Below, piece after piece: positions 52,505-64,000 of a stretch of DNA of 64,000 bases; the stretch's first letter is position 1; each line of letters begins with the position of its first letter. The position numbers were made by a program, and so were the translations under genes. The notes under the pieces are model-generated. The model was not told the DNA's origin. It worked only from the letters and a program-made list of their open reading frames with translations, and searched no databases. The stretch comes from Semisulcospira habei. Its lineage: Eukaryota; Mollusca; Gastropoda; Semisulcospiridae. The stretch spans positions 224,571,045 to 224,635,044 of the forward strand of contig BTPG01000001.1 of assembly GCA_036245525.1 (NCBI GenBank), given 5' to 3'.

Positions 52505-54566
52505 AGGAGAGAACCTTGAAAAAAAATCATTGTCCTGCTACCTTGCAGGCCTGGCCGCTTGGCTGCGGAAAAGCTAAGGGAGGAAAACCTGACATTAAAG
52601 CCCCCGTGTCTCCGGGGAAGGTTTTTGAGCCAGAGACTATGACAAGGACAGTCTGATATAAAACTTACGACCCGAGGACCTCGATGCCACCGTCCCAGCT
52701 TGCTAGGCCATGGCAGACGAACCAAGGTTTAAAGGGTGGGGCCAGTACTGCGCACACTGCACTCCACCAAAACGCTCCAACTCGCAGGCTTTAGGAAACG
52801 CCCACGGACCATGACATCGACCTTTCCAAGTTCTGTAGCGATGGGCAAGGGGCAAAACGGCAGCTGAAAGATGTCACTGGAAGCCGCAGTCTCAAACCTG
52901 CATGCAGCCGGTTCAGGATATTGGTCGCCTGATGTTGACCTGGGGATGACAAGGTCACTCGGCACACCCTAAACGACCAAACAGCCTTCTCTAGGGACAG
53001 CTCTGCTTGCTCCACACGGTGAGGGGCCTAGAAAAGGTGGCCTAACCAAAGCTCATCCCCTCATAACCCCAGTTGGCTAGCCGCGGTCATCGGGCATCTT
53101 CTCTTGCGGTCAGAAAACAAGAAAAAACAACGGATCCACTCCCATGACGACCACGACCGGACTCAACGTAGCATGCTGGAACATCCGAACCATGCTCGAC
53201 AGAGCAGACAGCGGACGCCCTGAACGTCGCTCCGCCCTTATTGCCCATGAATTGAGGAGGTTAAACATCAACATCGCTGCGCTCAGCGAAGTACGCCTCC
53301 CGGAGGAAGGCAGCCTCCAAGAACTTGGCGCCGGTTACACCCTCTACTGGTCAGGCAGGCCTGCATCAGAAATACGGCTCTCAGGAGTTGGCTTCATGGT
53401 CAAGACCCCCATTGCGTCTAAGCTGGAAAACCTACCAACGGGTCACTCCGACCGCATCATGTCCATGCGCCTCCCACTGAGACACCAGCAATACGTCACC
53501 CTTCTCAGTGTGTACTCCCCAACCCTCCTGGCAGAGCCTGCAGAAAAAGACAAGTTCTACTCTGACCTACGCAGCCTTTCACAGAGCACCCCTGCAGACA
53601 ACAAAGTCCTCATCCTTGGCGACTTCAACACCAGAGTGGGCCAAGACTATGAAGCCTGGAAAGGAGTCCTCGGCAAGCATGGCGTTGGAAACTGCAATGA
53701 CAATGGCGAGTACTGTTGGAGTTCTGTGCAGAGCAGCAACTTGTCATCACCAACACCTACTTTCCAGCAAAAGGACAGTCGAAAGACCACCTGGATGCAT
53801 CCTCGCTCCAAGCACTGGCACTTTATCGATTATGACCTAGTGCGTCAGAGGGATCACAGTGACGTCCTCCTCACCAGAGTGATGCCCAGCGCAGAGTGTC
53901 ACACTGACCACCGCCTTGTCCGCTGCAAACTCCGGCTCCGCCTCAAGCTGAAACCCAAAAAAGCCCCCCCACCCTCCCCCCCCCCCGCCCCAAGAAAAAG
54001 CTTGATGTTGCCAGCCTTCAACGTGACGACAAGAAAGCTGCCTTTCAGACAGATTTGCAGTGCATGCTCAAAGACACAGTTGATCCAGCAGACTCCTCCC
54101 CTGAACACTCTGGGAACAACTGAAAACTGCTATTGTAAAATCTTCTGTGGAAGGCTTGGGCTTTGTTAGAAAAAGGAACAAAGACTGGTTTGACGAAAAT
54201 GACGTAGAGATCCAGGAACTTCTAGCAAAAACAAAAGAGCCGCCAACCAGGTCCACCTAGCCCAGCCTTCCTGCCCTGTGAAGAAGTCTGCCTTCCGACT
54301 TATCTGCAGCAGTCTCCAGCGAAAGCTTAGAGAGCTCCATAACGAGTGGTGGTCCAGACTCGCACAGAGGACCCAGCTTTGCGCTGACAACGGTGACTAC
54401 AGGGGCTTCTACGTAGCACTGAAAGCAGTGTATGGCCCCAGGCACCTGGTACAAAGTCCCCTGCGAAGCGCTGATGGACAGGCACTCCTCACAGATAATA
54501 CCTCCACCTTGAACCGCTGGTCGGAATACTTTCAGGACCTCTTCAGCGCTGAAAGCACTGTTCAGG
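52505..54566 (+). pseudogene. RTE-like LINE, copy 2, degenerate and truncated
   Basis: 5' region 52505-53143 and an endonuclease frame from ATG 53144 (VACWNIRTML, LILGDFNTRVG) match copy 1 in opposite orientation. The frame breaks near 53710-53760 and 54120, then continues 54278-54560 (SAFRLICSSLQRKLRE). It stops abruptly at 54566, where another LINE begins. The RT domain is missing. Confidence 0.88.
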
Positions 54567-55059
54567 GCGCCATCTTGTTTGTGCGACCTACCACGTGTTT
54601 TCGCTCCCAGTGTTTAGTGGTTTTTCGTTGGATGTACTGTGTTTCGTGTGCTGAATGTCTGCTGAGTATCGTATAAGAGTGCGCTGATGAGGATTATGCT
54701 TGTGTTTCGTCGGATCTGATTGCTGTTTGAGTGGTATCGTATTGAATTGTGTCTGTCATTTGAATGTTTGTTTACGTCGCAAATTTTTCTTCTTCCGCAG
54801 CGTGGGTTCGCCGGGCCTTTCTGCGCCCTGTTTCCATGTGCTGCGTGCTAGTGTGTGATATGTTTACTGTGTGAGTCTGTTTGCCACCCGTGGTTGCATC
54901 TGCTGCTTGGTTGTTGTGTGTTCCTACCGTTCTATAGAGTTTCGTGTGCTCTCTCGTCGACATCTCGCCCTCCCCACTTTCGGCGCCATTGCCCGATCTC
55001 GTCGCTGACCGACCGGAAATCAGGTCGCTCCCCTACACACCGCTCACACACACACACCG

Positions 55060-55143
<84 letters not shown>

Positions 55144-57929
55144 ACTCACACACACACACCCTACTGAACCCTCTTCTCGTCTTCCTCTTTCTTGTCCTCA
55201 CAAACAATCATGCTCATCAAATGCACACGCCAACAACTGCTATCTCTACGTCGCAACGCCCCCTACTGCGCGGCCGGTGCCACTGACAGTGTTGCAGATG
55301 CCTTACGCGGCACCCGATCGCGAAAGTGAGGCCACAGGGGCGGAATTAGCAAAAGGCGGGACTCACCACTGAAAACACAACCACACACTTCTTCCCCTTT
55401 TCCTATGCCCTTCATCCCCTTCCGCCTCCCCCGCCTCCTCGATTTCTCCACCTCCCTTCCTTCTTCTCCCATTTCCTTTCCTCTCTTGCTCATTTACTGC
55501 TCCCTGCTTTCCTCGGCCGCCCCCTCCCCCGCCCTCCTCCCCCTTCCTCCCCTCACCCCCTCCTCCTTCGCCTGCTTTTTCCTCCTCGTCCCCTCTCCCC
55601 CTTTCTCCTCCCCTTCGCCCTCCCCCTCCCTCTACCTCAGCTTTTCCTACTCCCCTTCCTCCTCCTCCCCCCTCACCCCCTCACCCTCCTCTCGCATCCT
55701 CTCTCTTGCCCGGTTCTCCTTCCCCATCTTTTCCTCCTCCCCCTCTCCTCTCCTTCCCCCCTCCATCCTCTTTCCCCCCTCTCCAACCTCCTCTTCCTTT
55801 GTCCTCTTCTTCGTCCGTTTCTTCTCCCTCTTCCTCTTCTGGCTCATCCAACCTAAAACTGTGTCTGTTCAATGCAAAGATGGCAAAGCCGACGTGATTT
55901 CAGATTTCATCCTAGACAATGACCTAGATGTTGTCGTGATCACCGAAACGTGGCTCCGCTCAGCTGGCGATGAACCCATCATCGCCAGCGTCACTCCGAG
56001 TGGCTACCGCCTGGCCTCCTTCCCGCGTGCTTCCAGAGGGGGTGGCATTGCCATCATCTACAGGGACTGTCTTTCTGCTCATCTGTCCTTCTCTCAGTCT
56101 CTCCCTATTGCTCATCCCTCCTTTGAATCTGTCGAGGCCGTAGCAACACTCCCTGGCCAGTCCCTCATCTTCTCATGTATCTATCGCCCCCTCTCCAAGC
56201 TCTCAAAACAAACTCACAAACTCCATGTTCCTCACCGAGTTCGATCTCCTCCTCGACCACTACAGCACACGACCCGGAAAACACATCCTTCTTGGCGACT
56301 TTAACTTCCACTTCGACAAACCCGACCACACCGACACAAAACGCCTTTGCACGTCACTTTCAAACCACAATCTTACACAAGACATCACTAAACCCACCCA
56401 CCGACTCGGCCACACCCTCGACTGGATCATCACCCGCACCACCGATCAACTCTTCCTCGACTCTGACACCTCTTCTGTGCTTCCCTCCAACCACCTCGCT
56501 ATTCTCGTCGCCCTCAACCTACCTCCCCCGAAAAAACCCAAGCTCTTTGTCTCTCGTCGCAAACTAAAATCTGTCAACCGAGAGAACTTCTTCGACGAAG
56601 CTGTCGACCTTCTCTTGGACCCCGCCCCCTCTCCCGATCTTGCATCCCATTTCGATTCCTCCCTTCGAAAACTTCTAGACACCCATGCCCCTGTCACCAC
56701 ATGTTCCATACCCAACCGACTCCCCTCCCCCTGGCTCACTGACGACATAGCTGAGGCCAAGCGTGAGCGTCGACAAGCGGAACGCCGCTGGCGCTCATCT
56801 GACCTCACCGTTCACAGAGAGATCTTCCAATCCACCAGATCCAAAGTCTGCAGAATGATCTCCGACTCCAAACGCAAACACCTTCAAAACAAAATCCTGG
56901 AATCCACTTCTTCCAAAACCCTCTACGCTACCATGAACACACTCCTAGGCACTTCTAAAGACTCTCCTCTTCCCAACACACACAGCAAAGAAGAACTTCC
57001 GTCCGCTTTTTCCTCCTATTTCTCCGACAAAATCAAAACTCTGCGCAACACACTCGACACTCTGCCTTCTCCGCCTTGCCTTCCTGACTCCCCCCCCCCT
57101 TTTCCGGCACTCCCCTCTCGTCCTTCCACCCCGTCTCTCAGGATGAAGTCCTCAAGACCATAAAATGTATGCCTTTCAAAACCTGCGAACTAGACCCCCT
57201 CCCAGCTTCCCTCTACCGGGACGGCCTCCCAAAACTTTTGCCCTTCATTACCGACATCATCAACACATCTCTAGAGAATGGCTCCGTCCTCGATATCTTC
57301 CAGTCCGCCATCGTCCGTCCTCTCCTCAAAAAAACACAACCTCGACCCAAACGAACTCAAGAACTACCGCCCAGTCTCCAATCTCTCTTTCCTGTCCAAG
57401 CTTCTTGAGAAGGTTGTCCTCAACCAGTCAACCTCCACCTCGCCGACAACAACCTCCTCAGTCCCTTCCAGTCTACCTATCGCAAACATCACAGCACTGA
57501 AACAGCCCTTCGACATATCCTTAACGACCTGCTTCTCTCCAATGAATCGGGCAACATCTCCCTTCTTACGATACTATTTCTCTCTGCCGCCTTCGACACC
57601 ATAGACCACTCTATCCTCCTCCACCGCCTTCACCACTCCTTTGGCATCACTGACTCTGATCACTCCTGGTTTCTCTCCTACCTCTCCGACAGACAGCAGT
57701 CCGTCACCATCGACGGCGTCTCCTCCAACCCAGTCAGGCTCTCCTGCGGCGTTCCACAGGGGTCCGTCTTGGGCCCGGTCCTTTGCACACTCAACACCTC
57801 CCCCCTGTCCAACATCATCCAGTCTCACCACATACACCACCACCTCTACGCTGACGACTCACAACTACTAGACAAAGACAAACTCGACAACACTCAGACA
57901 CTACTAACTCGCACGGCTGACTGCATGTA
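54567..57929 (+). mobile_element. CR1/L2-like LINE, degenerate, 3' end missing
   Basis: Long 5' region with (CA)n and a C/T-rich tract (55385-55840). Endonuclease: DVVVITETWLRSAGD, SCIYRPLSK, then one frame over KHILLGDFNFHFD, HTLDWIITR. Inter-domain WLTDDIAEAKRERRQ. Reverse transcriptase in other frames: LDPLPASLY, SAIVRPLLKK, DHSILLHRLHHSFGI, CGVPQGSVLGPV, LYADDSQL near 57845. At least four frameshifts. Ends without 3' UTR or tail. Confidence 0.85.
55063..55141. repeat. (CA)n microsatellite
   Basis: About 80 bp, inside the LINE 5' region. Confidence 0.96.
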
Positions 57930-58888
57930 AGCTTGCCTTGCCTGACTTGGTTTTGTAAGCTCACTCAGATCTTGTTCTCAGCTAGGCTATTAAAAAAGAA
58001 ATAGACTCGCCTGTTTAAATAGAACTGCACCCCCCTCCCCCCGCTGTGAATGGAACACCCCAGTATCAAACACAGACATCCAATCTCCACCACCAGAGTA
58101 TTATTGAGAAAAAAAGATATTTTAGGTTACTTGGACATTTATATTAAGTTAAGCCTGAGTCGCTGTGATATGCATGAATGATTCTAATGAAAAAAAAATA
58201 GGTTTAATTTATGGATTGAATGGGATGTGTAGGCTAGGCGTTGTCCCCGGTTTGGCAGCCGATCAAAAGAAAATGTACTATGTGTATTGAAAAGGCAGGA
58301 AGGGTGAGTGGCAAATTAGTAATTAATTAAGGGTCAGCTTAAGACAATCTTCAAATCTCGAACGACCCTGGGGTGACGTCATTTCGCTGCTTTTATTCTT
58401 CTTCAGAATAGTTATGCTACGCCAGACAACGGAGCTTACGAATGGCGGGAATCGCCGTGTGTCCGTCTTTATTTCTGTGTGCCAGTGTGAGTGGGGATCA
58501 GAGGGTGGGTTAGAGTAGAAGGAGATGGATTCCTGTCGCTACACGAGCCCACAGAGCGTACTAATGGTGGGAAGCGCCGTGTGTCCGTCTTTATTTGTGT
58601 GCGCCGACGTGTGTGTTGATCAAGGGTTGGCTTAGAGAGGAGGGAAAAAAGGATCAGCATAATAAGCCTAAAAATTAGAACAACCCTGAATGTTCCTAAA
58701 AGATAAACACAGCTGAGCTTCAAACAATACGGTAGACTTTGGGATGAAATCCTCCTATTGTTATGTCTTCAAGGAGACATCCAGTTACAATATGCTCGGA
58801 GGCTCTCTTAGCCACCCTTTGAATAAAGTATTTCGACAAGTGTCAAGCTTGTGCGTACAGAAGTATCGGCGATTCTCGTGTTTACTTA

Positions 58889-58892
<4 letters not shown>
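57930..58892. other. Intronic DNA with a short tandem pair
   Basis: Two similar blocks about 117 bp apart (58440-58500 and 58557-58620) share GCCGTGTGTCCGTCTTTATT. No gene recognised. Confidence 0.55.

Positions 58893-58963
<71 letters not shown>
58893..58963. repeat. (CA)n microsatellite
   Basis: About 70 bp. Confidence 0.97.
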
Positions 58964-58970
<7 letters not shown>

Positions 58971-59231
58971 GCGCTTCGCGCCAAATGTACTTTCAGCAGC
59001 GAGGTTTGCGTAACTAGACATGACGCAAATTTCATCTTGTTTCTTCAGTCGTTAGAGGCTTAGGCCTGCCCGCCTTTGACACCATGGACATGCTATTAAA
59101 CTCGCCCAACCGCGACCCATCTTTAAAAGTCCCTTCTATAAATAGAAGTGAGTTAAAATTAGCTTCTTCGTCTACCAGGAAGGCGGGGGTGGGGGGGGGG
59201 GGGAGGGATCACGGAAATCACAGACACTTAC

Positions 59232-59291
59232 TTGCCAAGCACGGGATCACCAACGGTACCATCATACACGGTCACAAAATCGTAGGTGTCT
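59232..59291 (-). CDS. Host gene exon: CUB domain 2, middle part
   Basis: Acceptor TTTATTTCAG, donor GTAAGTG, 60 bp. Encodes DTYDFVTVYDGTVGDPVLGK, the Ca-site-like D-x-V-x-V-Y-D-G core of a CUB domain. Too short to stand out without its flanks. Confidence 0.9.
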
Positions 59292-59635
59292 CTGAAATAA
59301 AATGAAATAGCTTTGCAATTGTTTACGATACACAGGAATCACAAAGAGTATATGTTCTTTCATCTTGTATTTTAACATCATAAAAAGACGGAAGCGTGCT
59401 GCGGAGAAAAGCTACACTTTGTTGCCTGTGGGAACTGGTTCGAATCCTTTTTTAATGCACGAAGTACGACCCAATCTATTTTACTTTCTAGGAAAAATGG
59501 ATGCCTTATACCCTAAATGGCATTATAAATTCATATAATTATATGAAAACATAACTAACGCAAACCTGTCCTGCCATTTTACTTACAGTTGTTAAATGTT
59601 TTAAGGTATCAAAATGAAACGTACTGTACACTCAC

Positions 59636-59786
59636 TCCAAATCAAAATCGAGGAACTGCAAACGTATAATCTCGAACGAGGAAGGCTGGATCACAAAGAT
59701 GGCAAAAGAGAAATCAGGATACGCTGCAGGGTAGTTTTGCGAGTGAAATGTGTCGGTGTTTGCAGTCATGATATATTTGCAGCTGT
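59636..59786 (-). CDS. Host gene exon: CUB domain 2, first part
   Basis: Acceptor TTTTATTCACAG, donor GTGAGTG, 151 bp. SCKYIMTANTDTFHSQNYPA, AYPDFSFAIFVIQPS, IIRLQFLDFDLE: start of a CUB domain (S-x-N-Y-P-x-x-Y-P, then hydrophobic strands). Same length as the first exon of CUB 1, supporting domain duplication. Confidence 0.9.
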
Positions 59787-60578
59787 CTGTGAATAAAAGA
59801 AATTTCATCTCCCATTCGTACGCGAAGATTGGAGGGTATAGCTTTGTAACGTAATGATTCGTGAAGATTATTACAATCTCCATCATAGGTTCTGTTTTTC
59901 TGAAAAACGTATATCACGTACACTCCGCCAGGAAGAACTAAATTACCATAGTGGCATGTATCACACATTTAACATAAACTAAAATAAAAACATATAAATG
60001 TTGCAAGATATTATGGCCACTTTGTAAAAGCAATACTGGCAGTCTGTCAGTACTGGAAGTATTGTGAACACAATGCATACAAATTAACGTATCAAAAAGT
60101 GATAATTGTAAAGAATAAACAGGAAAAAGTCGGTTCAGTTTAGTGAAGAACGACTTTCTCCAGGCAGTATAGGTTATTAGTTCGCAAGATCTGTTGTTCT
60201 TAGTATGACGTTGATAATGTCGCACAGAAGGACTATATTAACTCACGAACTTTGAATTCCAAACAATAAATAAAATAAAAGGAAAACATGTTTTTCCACT
60301 TCCACTTCTCCAATTGCTACGTAGAAGAATTTCTCGATGGTCAACAAGTCAGTAACACTTCCTCACACGGTTTATGAAAAGAGGGGTATGAAAGTCTTAG
60401 GTAAGGCAGGACCCAAACATTGAGAACCAGTTGTGCGTGCATCCACCGGCACTGTACACCTATACCGTGGCTGCACTCGCACAACTCACCCGAAGCTCGC
60501 TCTGTTTAAAACAAATTAAATTTACCGCAAATATCAGCTATCTGTGCCATGCCAACTACAATGTATAAGAGAACTCAC
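59787..60578. other. Intron between CUB 1 and CUB 2
   Basis: No exon needed by phase here. A possible 12-nt micro-exon near 60491-60502 was considered and not accepted. Confidence 0.5.
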
Positions 60579-60724
60579 CTGAATCCTTGATGACGACAGA
60601 CGACCCAAAAGTAGTGTAAGTAGCACTAAAGCCTGACCCGGAAGACGTAGTGGATGATACTAGCTGTACGGTCATCAGATTGCTGGTGGACGTCACCACA
60701 GGTGGAATGGAAGAGCCTGTGAAT
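60579..60724 (-). CDS. Host gene exon: CUB domain 1, third part
   Basis: Acceptor TAAATTCCAG, donor GTGAGTT, 146 bp, ends phase 1. FTGSSIPPVVTSTSNLMTVQ, LVSSTTSSGSGFSATYTT, then a linker SVVIKDSG leading into CUB 2. Confidence 0.9.
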
Positions 60725-62771
60725 CTGGAATTTAATTTACGGTAATCTGAAAATATGTAGACTTTGTTTTCTTATGCCCCAAATGGATCCATAATAAATA
60801 CACGTGAAAAGTAAACAATACAAATCCACAGTGAGTGAATACAACAATGTTTGCATATGCGCATATTTCTTTCTTTCTGCACCTTGTTAAAAGCGCCATG
60901 ACCGTGTCTTCCGCGTTTCTTGATACGCGGCACTAGCGGACTTTCATTCTATTGCATTGAACATGAAATCCTGTAAAGTTGCAATACATGCAGTATTATC
61001 AAGCATGCAATAAACTGTTCAAGATACACCCCATATCAATAAGCGAGTTAAATATTTGAATGACGACAGAGTCTACGCACCCAAGACGCACTGAAGCTGA
61101 AGTGTGACGTTCAGCCAAGGGAAGTAAATCTAAGGCAGAGCCCAAAGCAAAGCAGACGTCAAAAGTTATGTCGCCCACAAATTTAGATATGTGCCGAGAT
61201 GTGTGGACATATTGAAATACTGAGATTCGTCCTCTGTAGGAATGAACAAATCATGACTTTGTTAACTTGTGCGTGTTGTTGTCATCGGGAACAGATGGCG
61301 GAAGTATGGAGCATTAGTTTCAGATTTTAATCCCTTCACTGCCTAGAAAAAAGAGACCACAATCCAACTGCAATAGACATAGAGCCTCATGAGCCCTATC
61401 GACTGCGGTGGCCTATGAGGATCTATGCCACTTGCCGAGACTATGTTTCTTTGACAGTGTTGGCTTTTGGTTGTTAGATGAACCAAGATTTAAGAACACA
61501 AATGTACACGTTCAGTGTACAGTGGCAGGGAAGGGGTTAATGTGAACTGCAGACCCTAGATTAGTAGTTTTCTATTTCCGAAGAAATAGGCCTTCAAAAT
61601 GTCTGAAATTCAGGTGTTTGAAAAACAACACTTTTAATTTGTCGGTCTACAGCTGCTTGTCTCTCATTATTTTAAAACATTTAGCTTTTGTCAAAGAAAA
61701 TGTGGACTTTCCAAAGTACATCAGCACATTGCATCGGCATCTCTGGCCTTCGGTGCGCCAACTACAAAGATGCTAATAGACAGACCCTGAAAACCGTAGT
61801 GTCACTATTCACAAGTCGCGACAACTCGAACAATAGAATGAGGAGAATAAATTGCTAGTCTTTCCTCACTATAGTGATCTAAGGATATCGGCCGAATTAA
61901 TAGTGTTTGGTCAGAGTTAAAACACTAGATGAATAGTAGCTTAATTTCTGTGCATCAGCCGTTTTGCAGTTCTTCAATCGGACTTGTCGTTACTTGTAAT
62001 CAAGTACCTGTGGTGCTTATTAGGAAACCTTTTAAATAAATTCACCTATATTTTCTTAAATTAATGATAATAAATGACCATACTGCCAAACACTAGCCAC
62101 CAACGCGCAAATGCAAAGGTAGGAGAGAACATTTGAAACATTATTTTCGCTGCAGCTGAAAAACTTGATATCACTTACTGCTAGGGGCTGTACAAATTCA
62201 AAACCACACTTGTCAAACTTCCTATGCAGGGACTATCTGATTAACGAAACATGTGACCCGTTACAACAATAAACTCTATGGCATCTGCATGATTTCATGA
62301 AAAGTTTTTTTTATTATTATTATTGTTAATTCAACGTATAAACGTAAACACCCAATAACCGTCGAAAACAAAGCTAGATAAATCATTCGCTCCCAGGGAA
62401 GAGATATATAGTAATTGTTTCATTACCGACCTCTCATTTCAGTAAACCATTAGTGCTCAGGTCGACCGATAAAAATCTTTCGGTCGACCTGAGTACGATG
62501 TTTGTCGGCGATTAAGCTACTTATACGACGAATGCAGAAAAGTGGTTCCTCCTTCCACCCCCCACCCTCGCTTATATTCAATAATTAAAATGAATTGACA
62601 TATTGTTCTTTATTCTGCGGCTCACGAGTGGCGCCGGAGACAGCATAAATCATAACACACATGTCATACGATATCTAAGTGGCGTTGCTTGTCTCAATAA
62701 AACGTAGATGAAAGACGGATGGAAACATTTATATGACAAACGTATGCAAATATCTACGTTACATTACTCAC
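60725..62771. other. Intron within CUB 1
   Basis: About 2 kb with no recognised repeat or gene. GGTCGACC palindromes occur in an inverted pair near 62459-62492. Confidence 0.5.
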
Positions 62772-62825
62772 CGACCGAGCTGTCTAGCTCCAATGCAGCC
62801 GTCGTACACGAAAACAATGTTAGCA
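62772..62825 (-). CDS. Host gene exon: CUB domain 1, middle part
   Basis: Acceptor CTGTTTTCACAG, donor GTGAGTAA, 54 bp. ANIVFVYDGCIGARQLGR, the V-x-V-Y-D-G core of a CUB domain; an unusual Cys follows the DG. Confidence 0.88.
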
Positions 62826-63039
62826 CTGTGAAAACAGAAAACACACCGAACGTGATAAAGATAAAAGAATGTTGTTTAACGCGCAATACATATTTCATTT
62901 CGGAAGACACGTCATCAACGGTTTCAAAAAGTCACAATCAACGGTTTTAACAAAGCACAATCAGTATGATCAATTAATAGACTTCGAAAACATTGAGAAC
63001 AAATTACAAGTGTGATAACTGCAACAAGTGACTGCTTAC

Positions 63040-63190
63040 TCGAGCAGAAAAGCAGAGAACGTCAGTCGAATATTTTGGGATACTGGAGGGTTGATAAAGA
63101 AGACATAGTTGGAAGCTCCCGCAAATGTACCAGGGTAGCCAGGCGAAGTCACTGCGCCCGTCGAACTGGTAAGAACACGAAAATCGTTGT
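63040..63190 (-). CDS. Host gene exon: CUB domain 1, first part
   Basis: Acceptor TTTATTTTCACAG, donor GTAAGCAG, 151 bp. NDFRVLTSSTGAVTSPGYPG, SNYVFFINPPVSQNIRLTFS, AFLLE. The G-x-V-x-S-P-G-Y-P-G opening is typical of CUB domains. Upstream exons, including a signal peptide, would lie beyond the window end. Confidence 0.9.
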
Positions 63191-64000
63191 CTGTGAAAAT
63201 AAAACAAACAATAGATGCCATCGATGGTCAGTATAAAACAAGCGAAATTATTCAACAGAGAAAAACATAAATTGATGCCAATGAACAGTTTGTATCCCCT
63301 TCTTCTTCTTCTTCTTCTTCTTTTTTCATGGCACAAGCGCAAAACTTAGCTGAACACAAAATAAGATAGGTTTATAAGAGTGTTTATGATTCGTCCCCCC
63401 AAAAACATGAAAATGTATATTCTCCGACATAGATTTATTGACTCTTTCTATTGTGTGATGTGTGCAATTTCAAACAAAGGCGTCGCCCAAAGCCAAACGT
63501 TCACTCAATCAGAGTAGCTCCATGGGACATAATTTTACATTTAAATTCAGAGAGTGCTCTGCACGACTTCGCTACCCAGATTCATTTGCTGGTGTGCAAC
63601 ACATTCCGTCTCTGTGAAAATGGTCATTTTGCTACACGGATGGAAACTATACAAATACTGCACACTTGCGCCGCCATGTAATGTATAAGTAATAACGATC
63701 TTCTTTCCCTACTGTTAAGGTGAAAAACATTTGTAAATGACATATCACGGTACCTGATAAGATGCAGACGGCATTCATTAGTTTAGGGGGGATTGGAAGG
63801 ATTGTGAGGGGATTGAAGGGTGCGAGGATCGTCAAAATAACAAAGTTACATGCGAAAACAGACTGGAAGCAGAGATACCTTACGTAAGACCCTTATACTA
63901 ATTTGTAAGACCATTCGGGAAGGTCAAGGGCCCCGAGAGGTCGGCAAAAGTGTGAACAATATTTATTTTCTAAATTATCTCCGCGTTTTTGAAAACTATT
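63191..64000. other. Intronic DNA at the window end
   Basis: Contains (TTC)n at 63298-63322 and, at about 63495-63560, a diverged copy of fold-back module A. No further exon identified. Confidence 0.5.

Noticed and set aside
55405..55850. Long Ser/Pro/Leu frame before the LINE endonuclease
   Set aside because: Pyrimidine-rich 5' region of the LINE; composition-driven opening, not a conserved protein.
60480..60510. Possible 12-nt micro-exon (AG / GTGAGT signals, minus strand) between CUB 1 and CUB 2
   Set aside because: Flanking exons already join in phase without it and no domain residue is missing.

Overview
This is eukaryotic (metazoan) genomic DNA, most plausibly from a marine mollusc and perhaps a gastropod. 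It has GT-AG introns, extracellular CUB/sushi/EGF exons, abundant di- and trinucleotide microsatellites, LINEs, short retroposons with a TTTAACGCCG-type core that I recall from mollusc genomes, and a Polinton/Maverick virus-like transposon. The species cannot be named from the sequence. There are no rRNA, tRNA or CRISPR features and nothing prokaryotic. || HOST GENE (minus strand, at least 1519-63190, open at both window edges). Eleven exons are recognisable by protein domain plus splice sites: CUB 1 (63190-63040, 62825-62772, 60724-60579), CUB 2 (59786-59636, 59291-59232, 49239-49121), three sushi/CCP modules (48544-48374, 48167-47997, 47645-47472), an EGF-like cysteine-rich exon (38298-38092) and an N-glycosylation-rich exon (1829-1519). 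Module boundaries are all phase 1. The product is probably a secreted or cell-surface mosaic protein. Every mobile element in the window lies in its introns. || NESTED INTRON (about 36 kb, 1830-38091). It holds a stack of insertions. (1) A minus-strand LTR retrotransposon, 4098-33590, with a broken gag. (2) Inside its gag, a plus-strand LTR retrotransposon, 4836-32738, with TSD ATGTT, a broken gag-protease and no reverse transcriptase. (3) Inside that element's 5' LTR, a 19.9-kb Polinton, 4960-24888, with 1.14-kb terminal inverted repeats and a TAGGG(A) target duplication. (4) Inside the Polinton polymerase gene, a 5'-truncated RTE-type LINE, 20247-21708, with TSD ACCAC, plus a second short LINE tail. 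Order of insertion follows directly from the interruptions. || POLINTON CONTENT, left to right: left TIR; a decayed coiled-coil gene (+); a decayed copy of the 175-aa gene (+); major capsid gene (-, broken); a 91-aa membrane ORF (+); a 326-aa coiled-coil/membrane protein (+, start lost); a 417-aa tail-anchored protein (-); minor capsid (+); a 291-aa ORF (+); a 211-aa two-helix membrane protein (+); a 175-aa ORF (+); a frameshifted basic/membrane protein (+); two small membrane proteins (+); integrase (+, frameshifted); protein-primed DNA polymerase B (-, split by insertions); two small paralogues that look like stand-alone copies of the polymerase N-terminal domain (-); packaging ATPase (-, P-loop destroyed); right TIR. 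It encodes both replication and virion genes but is now dead; no Ulp1-type protease was recognised. || RIGHT HALF (38-64 kb). Introns carry an essentially full-length RTE-like LINE (minus, 1042-aa ORF) and a degenerate copy in opposite orientation, a CR1/L2-like LINE, several LINE 3' ends, a roughly 440-bp SINE, two very small (56 and 60 bp) retroposons with clean 11-15-bp TSDs, fold-back elements and long microsatellites.
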